DNA of 12,975 nucleotides from Desulfobacca acetoxidans (GCA_020723225.1 DYJG01000008.1:5312-18286), one strand, 5' to 3'; shown: positions 6,146-12,831, counted from the first letter of the stretch. Notes: a model not told the origin generated them from the letters alone. Numbers and translations: made by a program.

Positions 6146-6696
6146 TCGGACGGTTGTCCCTCGATTTGGGCCCGGAACTGGGCCACCGCCCGGGGAATCA
6201 GCCGGCGTAGAAAGACCGCCTGGTCCATGGGATGGAGAGTGCGGTAGCTCTCGTATTCCGGATGCCCCGGCGAGAGCTGCGGCAGCTCCCGGGCAAAGGC
6301 CGCTCCTTTGCGCCAGGCCTGCTGCATCAACTCGATCAAAGGGGTGTCCATGCCCGGCACCGCGTCCACCCAGCCCAGGCGGCGCATCACCTCAAACCGC
6401 ACCCGGTCCACCAGCGCAAAAGCAGTATCCATGATCTTCAGCTTCACCTGGTAATCCAGGTCGTCCAGCCGGAAGCGCACCGATCCCCCCAGACCCCGGG
6501 CGCCCATGATCAGATCGAAATAAACGTAGAGATTGTCCTCCCCCGGGCTGGCCAGGTACATCAGGGTGGCGGGGCTTAAGTCCTGGAGGCGGGTGTCCGG
6601 GCCGAACTGCTCCTTGAAGCGGGCCAGCCAGGAGCGGAAGGCCTGGTCTGCAGCCAGCTTGCGGCGGAAGCCCTCCAGGTCGATGACTTCAGCCAC
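6142..6696 (-). CDS. hypothetical protein, 184 aa, downstream of pgsA
   Basis: The start is a GTG at 6696 inside the end of pgsA (8-bp overlap), with GGGGGGAAAA as a ribosome site, so translation is probably coupled to pgsA. The product is soluble, rich in Arg and Leu, without signal peptide. I do not recognise a family. Notable segments are IDLEGFRRKLAADQAFRSWL at the start, TLMYLASPGEDNLYVYFDLIMGARGLG near the middle, LKIMDTAFALVDRVRFEVMRRLGW, and PGHPEYESYRTLHPMDQAVFLRRLIPRAVAQFR at the end. The regular spacing of aromatic and charged residues looks like a mainly helical conserved protein. The tight coupling suggests a role linked to envelope or neighbouring housekeeping functions, but nothing in the sequence proves it. 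Confidence 0.8.
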   Translation of the reverse strand: MAEVIDLEGFRRKLAADQAFRSWLARFKEQFGPDTRLQDLSPATLMYLASPGEDNLYVYFDLIMGARGLGGSVRFRLDDLDYQVKLKIMDTAFALVDRVRFEVMRRLGWVDAVPGMDTPLIELMQQAWRKGAAFARELPQLSPGHPEYESYRTLHPMDQAVFLRRLIPRAVAQFRAQIEGQPSD

Positions 6697-7267
6697 GGTT
6701 GTTTTCCCCCCGCTGGCCCATCAACCGGAGCCCTCTAAAGATATAATGCACGCCGCTGATGATGGTGAGCCCGCCGGTCAGCCAAAAAAGGAGGGTAAAC
6801 AACAACTGGGGCAAGGGCCAGATTTTTCCCACCAATACCAGGAGGACGGTAAAGATTTGCACGGTGGTGGTCCATTTGCCCATCCAGGTGGGGGAAATAT
6901 TCAGAGGGAGATCCGCCAACCGGAAAACGACTACCCCCAAAGCCAAGGCTAGATCACGGCTGAGGACCACTACCGTCAACCAGGGGGGGATGACCCGGGC
7001 AATGCTCAGGGCCACGAAGCTGGCGGACATGAGGAGTTTGTCCGCCAGGGGGTCGAGATAGGCTCCCAGGGGGGATTTCTGATGCCACCTCCGGGCCACC
7101 AACCCGTCCGCCAGGTCGCTTAAGCCCGCAAGGAGAAAAACCAGCAACGCCTTGCGATACTGCCCCTGGATCAAAAGAATGATGAACAGGGGCGTCAGGA
7201 GAATGCGAGCCAGGGTGATGATGTTGGGTATGGTGAGACTGGCTCGGGTATCCGACCGAAAGGCCAT
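6689..7267 (-). CDS. pgsA: CDP-alcohol phosphatidyltransferase, probable phosphatidylglycerophosphate synthase
   Basis: The membrane enzyme joins CDP-diacylglycerol and glycerol-3-phosphate, the first committed step to phosphatidylglycerol and cardiolipin. The CDP-alcohol transferase motif is complete: Asp51, Asp54-Gly55, Ala58-Arg59, Gly68, Asp72, Asp76 (DLADGLVAR, then GAYLDPLAD). IPNIITLARILLTP at the start is typical of PgsA, and several hydrophobic segments follow. The frame stays open upstream to 7372, but that would add 35 unlikely residues and run into the operators of the toxin-antitoxin locus. The ATG at 7267 gives 192 aa, the family length, although it has no strong ribosome site. 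Its end overlaps the next gene by 8 bp. Other head groups (for example in archaetidyl or phosphatidylserine synthases) are less likely. Confidence 0.9.
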   Translation of the reverse strand: MAFRSDTRASLTIPNIITLARILLTPLFIILLIQGQYRKALLVFLLAGLSDLADGLVARRWHQKSPLGAYLDPLADKLLMSASFVALSIARVIPPWLTVVVLSRDLALALGVVVFRLADLPLNISPTWMGKWTTTVQIFTVLLVLVGKIWPLPQLLFTLLFWLTGGLTIISGVHYIFRGLRLMGQRGENNRG

Positions 7268-7343
7268 AATGGATATTATTTCTACCACAAAACCGGGGGA
7301 AAGCCAATGCCTGGGGGAGCAAGAAGTTTTTCGCCAAAGAAAA

Positions 7344-7397
7344 TTATCATATGATAAAATAATATTTGACAATTATCATATGATAGCAGATTTTAAA
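7344..7397. promoter_or_regulatory. twin palindromic operators and promoter of the toxin-antitoxin locus
   Basis: TTATCATATGATAA (7344-7357) is a perfect 14-bp palindrome. TATCATATGATA (7374-7385) repeats it, centre to centre 29 bp, about three helical turns. TTGACA (7366-7371) lies between them, so the second operator falls in the promoter spacer; a weak -10 (GATTTT or TTTAAA, about 7389-7397) follows. In the other direction TTGTCA (7372-7367) and TATGAT inside the first operator could serve pgsA. The HTH antitoxin is the expected repressor. Confidence 0.8.
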
Positions 7398-7415
7398 GAA
7401 AACGGAGGGGAATGA

Positions 7416-7778
7416 TTGGCTGTTTTAACTCAGCTCGCACATTTACCTGTGGCCGTTTTCTTGAAGGAATTTAAGCTCCTAATTCAGAGTGGAGGCCTAT
7501 ATGTGATAAATAGAGCTGAGAACCAGCAATCCTTGGCAGATTTAGGGATGACCAAAGAGAACCGGAAAAATCTTATTTTATCACTGACTGTCCAAGATTA
7601 TTGTTCCGGTCCGGAAGCAGATAAAGATCAACCAGGGGAAATTTGGGTTTTTGGAAAAGCGGTTGGTTGTCAGGAAGTCTATATAAAACTGAAAATCGCT
7701 GATACTATCTCTATGAAAATTGCTAAGTGTATTTCTTTTCACGCCGCCAGGTATCCACTTAATTACCCCTATAAATAA
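7416..7778 (+). CDS. MqsR-like toxin of a type II toxin-antitoxin system
   Basis: The 120-aa basic protein has the MqsR/RelE-type mRNA interferase pattern. The N-terminal part (FKLLIQSGGLYVINR) corresponds to the MqsR helix region. The core GEIWVFGKAVGCQEVYIKLKI has the Tyr-x-Lys (Tyr89, Lys91) matching VYLK of E. coli MqsR. The end, KCISFHAARYPLNYPYK, is typical of the relatives paired with Panacea antitoxins. It should cut mRNA when free of its antitoxin; this is inferred from the family. The start is TTG at 7416, directly after a stop codon in frame and 5 nt from GGAGGGG; no earlier in-frame start exists and the next ATG is at residue 45. Base use is visibly more AT-rich than in the flanking genes, which suggests acquisition by transfer. 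The antitoxin gene follows after 9 bp. Confidence 0.85.
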   Translation: MAVLTQLAHLPVAVFLKEFKLLIQSGGLYVINRAENQQSLADLGMTKENRKNLILSLTVQDYCSGPEADKDQPGEIWVFGKAVGCQEVYIKLKIADTISMKIAKCISFHAARYPLNYPYK

Positions 7779-7787
7779 GGGGGGGCT

Positions 7788-8783
7788 ATGATTAAAAATA
7801 TTTGTCCATATTGCGAAAGGCAAACTGATTTGGAGTTTATCAAAAGTCATGAAGTAATTGTCGTGAGAGGGGAGGAGATTAACGTCCCGGTAGAATATTT
7901 TAAATGCTCAGAATGCGGCCATGATTTTGATGACCCTCAATCGAAGCATGATCCCCTCACTTTGGCGTATAAAGAATACCGACGCCGGCATGGTTTAATG
8001 CAACCTGAAGAGATACGCGAATTGCGGCAAAGATATGGACTTACTCAAAAAGAATTGGCTAAACTTTTAGGATGGGGTGAAGTTACTCTTTCCCGCTATG
8101 AAAATGGCGCTTTACAAGATGAAACTCACAATACAATATTTCAATTAATAAAAGAACCACATAATCTTCTTCATTTAATCAAGCAAAAAGGAGATTTCTT
8201 GCAATTAGATAAAAGGGAAAAACTCATCTCTTTTTTAGAGGATGAAATAGAAGAAACATACTCATTCCCTCTTATTTTTACCGAACTATTTGGTAAATAT
8301 CGCCCTGATATCTTAAGTGGTTTTCAAAAGTTTAACTTGAGTAAGCTATTTCAAGTCATAACTTTCTTCTGTGTCGGAGGAGTTTTAAAAACCAAGTTGA
8401 ACAAGCTATTATTTTATGCTGATTTTAAACACTATAAAGAATATACGACCTCAATTACTGGCATGAGATATGTACACCTGATGTATGGTCCAGTTCCTGA
8501 TAATTATGAATTTTACTATGCTGCGTTGCAAAATGAGAACGTTATTAAAGTCGATGAGGTATTCTTTGGAGATTACGTTGGGGAAAATCTTATTGCCGTT
8601 AATGAACCTGATTTTTCCCTTTTTCAGAGTTCAGAAATTAACACTCTGATAGCCGTAAAAGATTTCTTCCGGAATTTCAACGCAAGTGCGATTAAAGAAT
8701 TCTCACATAAAGAGAAAGGATATCAAGAAACAAAAGATGGTCAAATCATACCATATTCTTATGGTGATGATTTGCGAATATAG
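7788..8783 (+). CDS. zinc-finger/HTH/Panacea (SocA-like) antitoxin
   Basis: The 331-aa protein has three parts. A YgiT/MqsA-type zinc finger uses Cys6, Cys9, Cys40 and Cys43 (CPYC and CSEC). A helix-turn-helix of the XRE/MqsA type spans about 76-116 (LTQKELAKLLGWGEVTLSRYENG). A C-terminal Panacea (DUF4065, SocA) domain spans about 195-310, marked by LKTKLNKLLFYADF, HLMYGPVPDNYEFYY and the final KEKGYQETKDGQIIPYSY. Panacea domains neutralise many unrelated toxins, and here the zinc finger and HTH match an MqsR partner. It should bind the toxin upstream and repress the promoter through the paired palindromes. GGGGGG lies just before the ATG. It is AT-rich like the toxin. Its stop codon is one base from the miaA stop codon. 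Confidence 0.9.
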   Translation: MIKNICPYCERQTDLEFIKSHEVIVVRGEEINVPVEYFKCSECGHDFDDPQSKHDPLTLAYKEYRRRHGLMQPEEIRELRQRYGLTQKELAKLLGWGEVTLSRYENGALQDETHNTIFQLIKEPHNLLHLIKQKGDFLQLDKREKLISFLEDEIEETYSFPLIFTELFGKYRPDILSGFQKFNLSKLFQVITFFCVGGVLKTKLNKLLFYADFKHYKEYTTSITGMRYVHLMYGPVPDNYEFYYAALQNENVIKVDEVFFGDYVGENLIAVNEPDFSLFQSSEINTLIAVKDFFRNFNASAIKEFSHKEKGYQETKDGQIIPYSYGDDLRI

Positions 8784-8784
8784 A

Positions 8785-9711
8785 TTACTCCCCGAAAAAA
8801 TCCTTTAGGGCAACAAGCATTTCCGGCACTTGATCCGGGGCATACCACCGCACCTCCGGGTCGCCCCGGAACCAGGTGAGCTGCCGCTTGGCGTAGCGCC
8901 GGGTGTCTCTTTTCAGTAATTCGATGGCTTCCTCCCAACTCCACCGGCCCTGGAGAAAGGCGATGAGGTGCCGGTAGCCCAGGGCCTGTAAAGGTTTCAG
9001 GTCCGGGGGATAGCGCTCTAGCAGCCCGCGCACCTCCTCCAGCCAGCCCTGGGCCAGCATGGCCTCCACCCGGTCCTCGATGCGCCGGTTGAGCTCCTCC
9101 CGGGGGCGGATCAGGCCCAACTTCAGGGTTTGGTAAGGCGCATCCTGGAATTGGTGGGACTCGTGCCAGGCCGACAAAGGCTCGCCGGTGGCTTCGATCA
9201 CCTCCAGGGCCCTGAGGACCCGGTAGGTGTCATGGGGGTGGAGCCGCCAGGCGCTGGCCGGGTCCAGGCGCCGCAGGCGTTCGTGCAGCGCGGCCAGTCC
9301 ATGGTCCGTCAATTCCCGGCGCAGGCGTTGGCGGATTTTGGTGTCAGGCGTGCCTTCGATGAACAGGCCGGAAAGCAGGGCCTTGAGATACAGCCCCGTT
9401 CCCCCAACCACCATGGGCGGCACCCCCCGGCCATGAAGGCCGGCAATGATCTCCCGGGCGTCATGGGAATAGCGGGACGCGTCGTAGGGCTCCGGCGGGT
9501 CCACCACATCCACCAGGTGGTGGGGGACCAGGACCCGCTCCGCAGGCGTAGGTTTGGCGGTGCCGATGTCCAGTTCCCGGTAGACCTGGAGGGAGTCGGC
9601 ATTGACGATCTCCGCGGCGATTGCCTGGGCCAGCTCCAGGGCCACCGCGGTTTTCCCCACTGAGGTGGGGCCGACTAAAACCGCCACCTTCTTTTTTGAC
9701 GATCCTTCCAT
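8785..9711 (-). CDS. miaA: tRNA dimethylallyltransferase MiaA
   Basis: The 308-aa cytoplasmic enzyme adds a dimethylallyl group to A37 of tRNAs that read UNN codons. The P-loop GPTSVGKT spans residues 14-21. Asp39-Ser40 in NADSLQVYRELDIGTAKPT, GGTGLYLKALLSG in the middle, the RVLRALEV segment, ALGYRHL and the C-terminal RRYAKRQLTWFRGD are all present, and the length is the family norm. The ATG at 9711 lacks a strong ribosome site but gives the right N-terminus. It lies downstream of mutL on the same strand, 151 bp apart; miaA next to mutL is a common bacterial order. Its 3' end meets the convergent antitoxin gene with a one-base gap. Confidence 0.97.
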   Translation of the reverse strand: MEGSSKKKVAVLVGPTSVGKTAVALELAQAIAAEIVNADSLQVYRELDIGTAKPTPAERVLVPHHLVDVVDPPEPYDASRYSHDAREIIAGLHGRGVPPMVVGGTGLYLKALLSGLFIEGTPDTKIRQRLRRELTDHGLAALHERLRRLDPASAWRLHPHDTYRVLRALEVIEATGEPLSAWHESHQFQDAPYQTLKLGLIRPREELNRRIEDRVEAMLAQGWLEEVRGLLERYPPDLKPLQALGYRHLIAFLQGRWSWEEAIELLKRDTRRYAKRQLTWFRGDPEVRWYAPDQVPEMLVALKDFFGE

Positions 9712-9747
9712 GGAATTAATTATATGTGTTTTGCGGTCGTGATGGCA

Positions 9748-9861
9748 AAGGGGGAAAAGGGGAAAAGGTTAAAAGGGAAAAGGGAAAAGAAAAAGACTGG
9801 CCACTGACCACTGGCCACTGACATCCCCTCTTCCCCTCTTCCCCTCTTCCCCTTTTTCCCC
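9748..9861. repeat. repeat block between mutL and miaA
   Basis: Three parts: a purine run of GGGGAAAA-like units (9748-9790), a heptamer array GACTGGC, CACTGAC, CACTGGC, CACTGAC (9795-9822), and an octamer array CCCCTCTT three times plus a CCCCTTTTT end (9825-9861). The pyrimidine part is roughly the reverse complement of the purine part, so the block could form a long hairpin with the heptamers in the loop. It ends one base before the mutL stop codon. Confidence 0.82.
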
Positions 9862-9862
9862 A

Positions 9863-11647
9863 TTATTGAGGGCGGCGAAAGCCTTGACGGATTTCACTGA
9901 AAGGAATCAGTCGCCACAAAGGCCGGCCGTGGGGGCAGTGGGAGGGGACCTGGAGTTCGTCCAGCTGCCTTAACAGGGCCTGCATCTCTTCCAGTTGCAG
10001 CTCCTGCCCGGCCTTGATGGCCCCCCGGCAGGCCATATAGAGCCGGGCCTGCTCCAGGACCGTTTGGGGCTGGGTGGCGCTTTTCAGCGGCGCCAGGGCC
10101 TCCACGGTCTCCAGCACCGCGGCCTCCAGGTCGGCCTGGGCCAGGCAGGGGGGCGCGGCGGTTATCAGGAAACTGGCCCCCCCGAAAGGCTCCAGCTCCA
10201 GGCCCGCGCCGGCCAGATGCTCCAGGTTCTGTTGCAGCCAACCGGCCTGGGCCGGGGGCACCTCCACCACTTTAGGAAACAGCAGCGGCTGGCGGGCCGG
10301 CGCGTCCCCGGCTTGCAGCGTTTCATAGAGGACGCGTTCATGGGCCGCGTGCTGGTCGATGAGGATCAGACCTTCGGGGCATTGGGCCACAATATAGGTG
10401 GCCGCAAATTGGCCGATGATGATCAGGTCCTGGAACCTCCAGGTCATTCCGAAAATACCCGGAGGAGGGGCCGGAGCCGCGGCGGCTTCGGGGCTGGAAA
10501 AGGCCGCGGTCTCCTGCATGGGTAAAGGCGCGGCCCTGAATGCTCCGAAGGCGGCGGGCGCCGGAGCCCCCGCCTCCCGGGCCTGGGCCAGGCCGCCGGG
10601 ACTCCAACTCACGGTATAGCGGGGTTCTTCCCCTTGGGTCCCCAAACCCTGGCGCAGGGCGGTGAGCAGCAAGGCGTAGATGCGGCCCGCATCCTGGAAA
10701 CGGATCTCGGTCTTGGCCGGATGCACGTTGACGTCCACCAGATCCGGGGGCACATCGAGGCGCAGGACCACCGCGGGATGCCGGCCCTTGGGCAGCAGAC
10801 CCTGGTAGGCTTCCCGTAAAGCTGCCCCCAGGATGCGGTCCTGGACCACCCGGCGGTTGACCAGGAGCACCTGGAAGCGGTTGCTGGCCAGGGAAAAATC
10901 CGGCGCGGACAGCAGCCCTTTAACCCGTACCCCCCCGCCGTCCAGGTTGAAGGGCAGCAGATGCGCGGCCACTTCCGCGCCCAGGACGGCGGCCACGCGA
11001 TCCTTAAGGCTCCGGGCCGCTGGCGCGGCCAATAGCGTCCGGGCCGGGGTTTTCAGGAGGAAGTGCACTTCCGGGTAACCTAGGGCCAGATGGCGCAGGC
11101 CCTCCACCATGTAGGCCTGCTCCGCGTCTTTCGAGCGCAGGAACTTGCGCCGGGCCGGGGTATTGAAAAAGAGCTGGGACACGGTTACCTGGGTGCCTAA
11201 AGGCGCGCTCCAGGGCGAAGATTCTTCGATTTCTCCGGCAACCGCCACAATACGGTAGCCCCCGGTTTGCCCGGGGGGGCAGGTGATCAGCTCCAGGCGG
11301 GAGACCGCGGCGATGCTGGGGAGGGCCTCGCCTCGGAATCCCAGGGTGGAGATGTTGAGCAGGTCCGTTTCCAGCCGCAGTTTGCTGGTGGCGTGGCGCT
11401 TCAGGCTTAAGGCCGCCTCCTCCGGGGTCATGCCCCAGCCGTCGTCCACCACCCGGATGCGGCCCCGGCCCCCTTCTTCGATCTCCACGGTGATGGTTTT
11501 GGCCCCCGCGTCCAGGGCGTTTTCCACCAGTTCCTTGACCACCGCCCAGGGCCGGGTGATGACCTCGCCGGCGGCGATCTGCGCGGCCACCTGGGGGGTG
11601 AGGATGCGGATGCGGCTCCGGGATTCCACTTGCCTTGCTGACCCCAT
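9863..11647 (-). CDS. mutL: DNA mismatch repair protein MutL with endonuclease site
   Basis: The 594-aa protein couples MutS mismatch recognition to strand cutting. The N-terminal GHKL ATPase is complete: ELVENALDAGA (39-49), DDGWGM (68-73), RHATSK (84-89), GFRGEAL (103-109). NVHPAKTEIRF closes the ATPase domain, a Pro/Ala-rich linker follows (about 345-400), and the C-terminal dimer domain holds the endonuclease motif DQHAAHERVLYE (431-442), with ACR and CPHGRP as further metal-site motifs. This motif marks organisms without MutH, where MutL itself nicks DNA. The ATG at 11647 follows CTTGAGGGC, part of a small hairpin. It is the first gene of the mutL-miaA run. Confidence 0.97.
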   Translation of the reverse strand: MGSARQVESRSRIRILTPQVAAQIAAGEVITRPWAVVKELVENALDAGAKTITVEIEEGGRGRIRVVDDGWGMTPEEAALSLKRHATSKLRLETDLLNISTLGFRGEALPSIAAVSRLELITCPPGQTGGYRIVAVAGEIEESSPWSAPLGTQVTVSQLFFNTPARRKFLRSKDAEQAYMVEGLRHLALGYPEVHFLLKTPARTLLAAPAARSLKDRVAAVLGAEVAAHLLPFNLDGGGVRVKGLLSAPDFSLASNRFQVLLVNRRVVQDRILGAALREAYQGLLPKGRHPAVVLRLDVPPDLVDVNVHPAKTEIRFQDAGRIYALLLTALRQGLGTQGEEPRYTVSWSPGGLAQAREAGAPAPAAFGAFRAAPLPMQETAAFSSPEAAAAPAPPPGIFGMTWRFQDLIIIGQFAATYIVAQCPEGLILIDQHAAHERVLYETLQAGDAPARQPLLFPKVVEVPPAQAGWLQQNLEHLAGAGLELEPFGGASFLITAAPPCLAQADLEAAVLETVEALAPLKSATQPQTVLEQARLYMACRGAIKAGQELQLEEMQALLRQLDELQVPSHCPHGRPLWRLIPFSEIRQGFRRPQ

Positions 11648-11657
11648 CGGTTATAAT
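11630..11657 (+). promoter_or_regulatory. plus-strand promoter inside the 5' end of mutL
   Basis: TTGCCT (11630-11635), a 16-bp spacer and a perfect TATAAT (11652-11657). The -35 lies in the first codons of mutL, so the two transcription units overlap head to head. Confidence 0.55.
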
Positions 11658-11742
11658 GCCCTCAAGGAGGGCTGTGATCCGGTTCTTCTTCCCCGCCCCG
11701 CCGGTCATTCGAATTGGCCTTCTTCTGACCGCGGGGCTTTTT
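11658..11742 (+). ncRNA. candidate short transcript or attenuated leader
   Basis: Directly after the TATAAT box come a small hairpin GCCCTC-AAG-GAGGGC (11658-11672) and then a strong stem, GCCCCGCCGGTC (11695-11706) with GACCGCGGGGC (11727-11737, one bulge), followed by five T. Transcription starting near 11664 would end near 11742, making an RNA of about 80 nt. It could instead be a leader terminator controlling the 56-aa gene. I do not recognise a known RNA family. Confidence 0.45.
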
Positions 11743-11825
11743 CCTTGGAAGGGGCAGGGGGCCTTAGAGGCTCTTACCCCTTCCTCCACTATAGCAAAAA
11801 ATTCTGGAGCATGGGAGGCGGATTT

Positions 11826-11996
11826 ATGGGTCGGGACAAAGAGCAGGCCGCGGCCTTGACCCCCCGGGAAGAGCTCCTGATGAAGGTAGCCAAGGAGATC
11901 GTGGTGAAATTCATCGAGGTAGGCCGCGTTTCCCCCTCCTCTTTTGCTGAAACTTTCAAGACGGTGATGGACACCTTACGCCAGTCTTTTAAGTGA
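11826..11996 (+). CDS. small conserved-looking protein, 56 aa
   Basis: ATG at 11826 has GGGAGG 7 nt upstream. Another in-frame ATG at 11811 is less well placed, because the ribosome site would lie inside the gene. The 56-aa product is MGRDKEQAAALTPREELLMK followed by a helical segment with VAKEIVVKFIEVGRVSPSSF and an end of ETFKTVMDTLRQSFK. There is no signal peptide or membrane segment. From memory, short proteins with a similar VVKFIETGRxSPxxF core occur in other Desulfobacterota, but I cannot verify that. It precedes rph by about 100 bp on the same strand. The function is unknown; it may be a small DNA- or protein-binding helical bundle. Confidence 0.78.
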   Translation: MGRDKEQAAALTPREELLMKVAKEIVVKFIEVGRVSPSSFAETFKTVMDTLRQSFK

Positions 11997-11997
11997 G

Positions 11998-12081
11998 CTG
12001 TAAGCAGTGAGCAGTGAGCAGTAAAAGCGGCATGTTAGGTCCATTTTCTTTGCTGCTCACCGCTTACTGCTCACTGCTCGC
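11998..12081. repeat. facing heptamer arrays forming a long hairpin before rph
   Basis: The left array reads GCAGTGA, GCAGTGA, GCAGTAA (12004-12024). The right array reads TGCTCAC, CGCTTAC, TGCTCAC, TGCTCGC (12054-12081). GAGCAGTGAGCAGTAA (12009-12024) pairs perfectly with 12064-12079 over 16 bp, and GCGG (12027-12030) pairs with CCGC (12060-12063) after a 2-nt bulge. The right arm ends a few bases before the GGAGG ribosome site of rph. Confidence 0.88.
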
Positions 12082-12093
12082 TGGAGGAAAAAA

Positions 12094-12831
12094 ATGCGCC
12101 GTGCCGCGGGCCGGGCTCCGGATGAGCTAAGGGCGATAAATATCACTCCTGGATACCTGGAATATGCGGAAGGCTCCGCGCTGGTCAACTGGGGCCGCAC
12201 CCGGGTCTTGTGCGCGGCCAGCGTGCTGGAGCAGGTGCCGCCTTTCCGGGAATACACCGGTAAAGGCTGGGTCACCGGCGAATACGGTATGCTGCCCCGG
12301 TCCACCCACACCCGCAACCCCCGGGAAGGCCTGAGGGGCAAGGTCTCGGGCCGCACCTACGAAATTCAGCGCCTCATCGGCCGCTCGCTCCGGGCGGTGA
12401 CGGACCTCCAGTCCCTGGGACCCCGCACCGTGGTCCTGGACTGCGACGTCCTCCAGGCGGACGGCGGTACCCGCACCGCGGCCATCAGCGGGGCTTTGGT
12501 GGCTTTGGCCCTGGCCCTGGAAAATCTGCGCCGCCAGGGAATAGTGGAAACCATGCCCCTGCGGGAGCAGGTGGCCGCGGTGAGCGTCGGGTTGGTGGCG
12601 GGGCGATTGCTGTTGGACGTGGATTATGAGGAAGACTCCCAGGCCGCGGTGGACGCCAATTTTGTGGCCACCGGCAAAGGCGGCCTCATCGAAGTGCAGG
12701 CCACCGGGGAGAAGGGGCCGTTCCCCCAGGCTTTGATGAGCGAGATGCTGGCCCTGGCGAATAAGGGTTTGGCGCAAATCGCCCGGATTCAGGAGGAAGT
12801 GCTGGCCCCATGCCTGCCCCTACCCTGGTGA
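12094..12831 (+). CDS. rph: ribonuclease PH
   Basis: The 245-aa phosphate-dependent 3'-to-5' exoribonuclease trims tRNA 3' ends. It has the usual family arrangement: RPSR-like start replaced by RRAAGRAPDELR, then TRVLCAASVLEQVPPF, GEYGMLPRSTHTRNPRE, SGRTYEIQRLIGRSLRAV, DCDVLQADGGTRTAAISGA (Asp123, Gly124-Gly125-Thr126-Arg127-Thr128, near the phosphate site) and DVDYEEDSQAAVDANFV. GGAGGAAAAAA precedes the ATG at 12094. It overlaps the next gene, rdgB, by 22 bp, which is a frequent pair. The leader contains the hairpin of facing repeats. Length is slightly above the usual 238 aa. Confidence 0.96.
   Translation: MRRAAGRAPDELRAINITPGYLEYAEGSALVNWGRTRVLCAASVLEQVPPFREYTGKGWVTGEYGMLPRSTHTRNPREGLRGKVSGRTYEIQRLIGRSLRAVTDLQSLGPRTVVLDCDVLQADGGTRTAAISGALVALALALENLRRQGIVETMPLREQVAAVSVGLVAGRLLLDVDYEEDSQAAVDANFVATGKGGLIEVQATGEKGPFPQALMSEMLALANKGLAQIARIQEEVLAPCLPLPW

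Noticed and set aside
7268..7372. Longer N-terminus of PgsA starting at 7372
   Set aside because: The extra 35 residues are not PgsA-like and would be translated from within the toxin-antitoxin operators.
7412..7465. ATG at 7412 as the toxin start
   Set aside because: That ATG is in another frame that stops after a few codons; TTG at 7416 opens the toxin frame with well-placed GGAGGGG.
11283..11825. 237-codon plus-strand frame running through mutL into the 56-aa gene
   Set aside because: Most of it is antisense to mutL; only the end, after the ribosome site at 11813-11818, looks like a real gene.
684..12081. CRISPR array
   Set aside because: The repeats are contiguous 7- to 8-bp units without unique spacers, and no cas genes are present.
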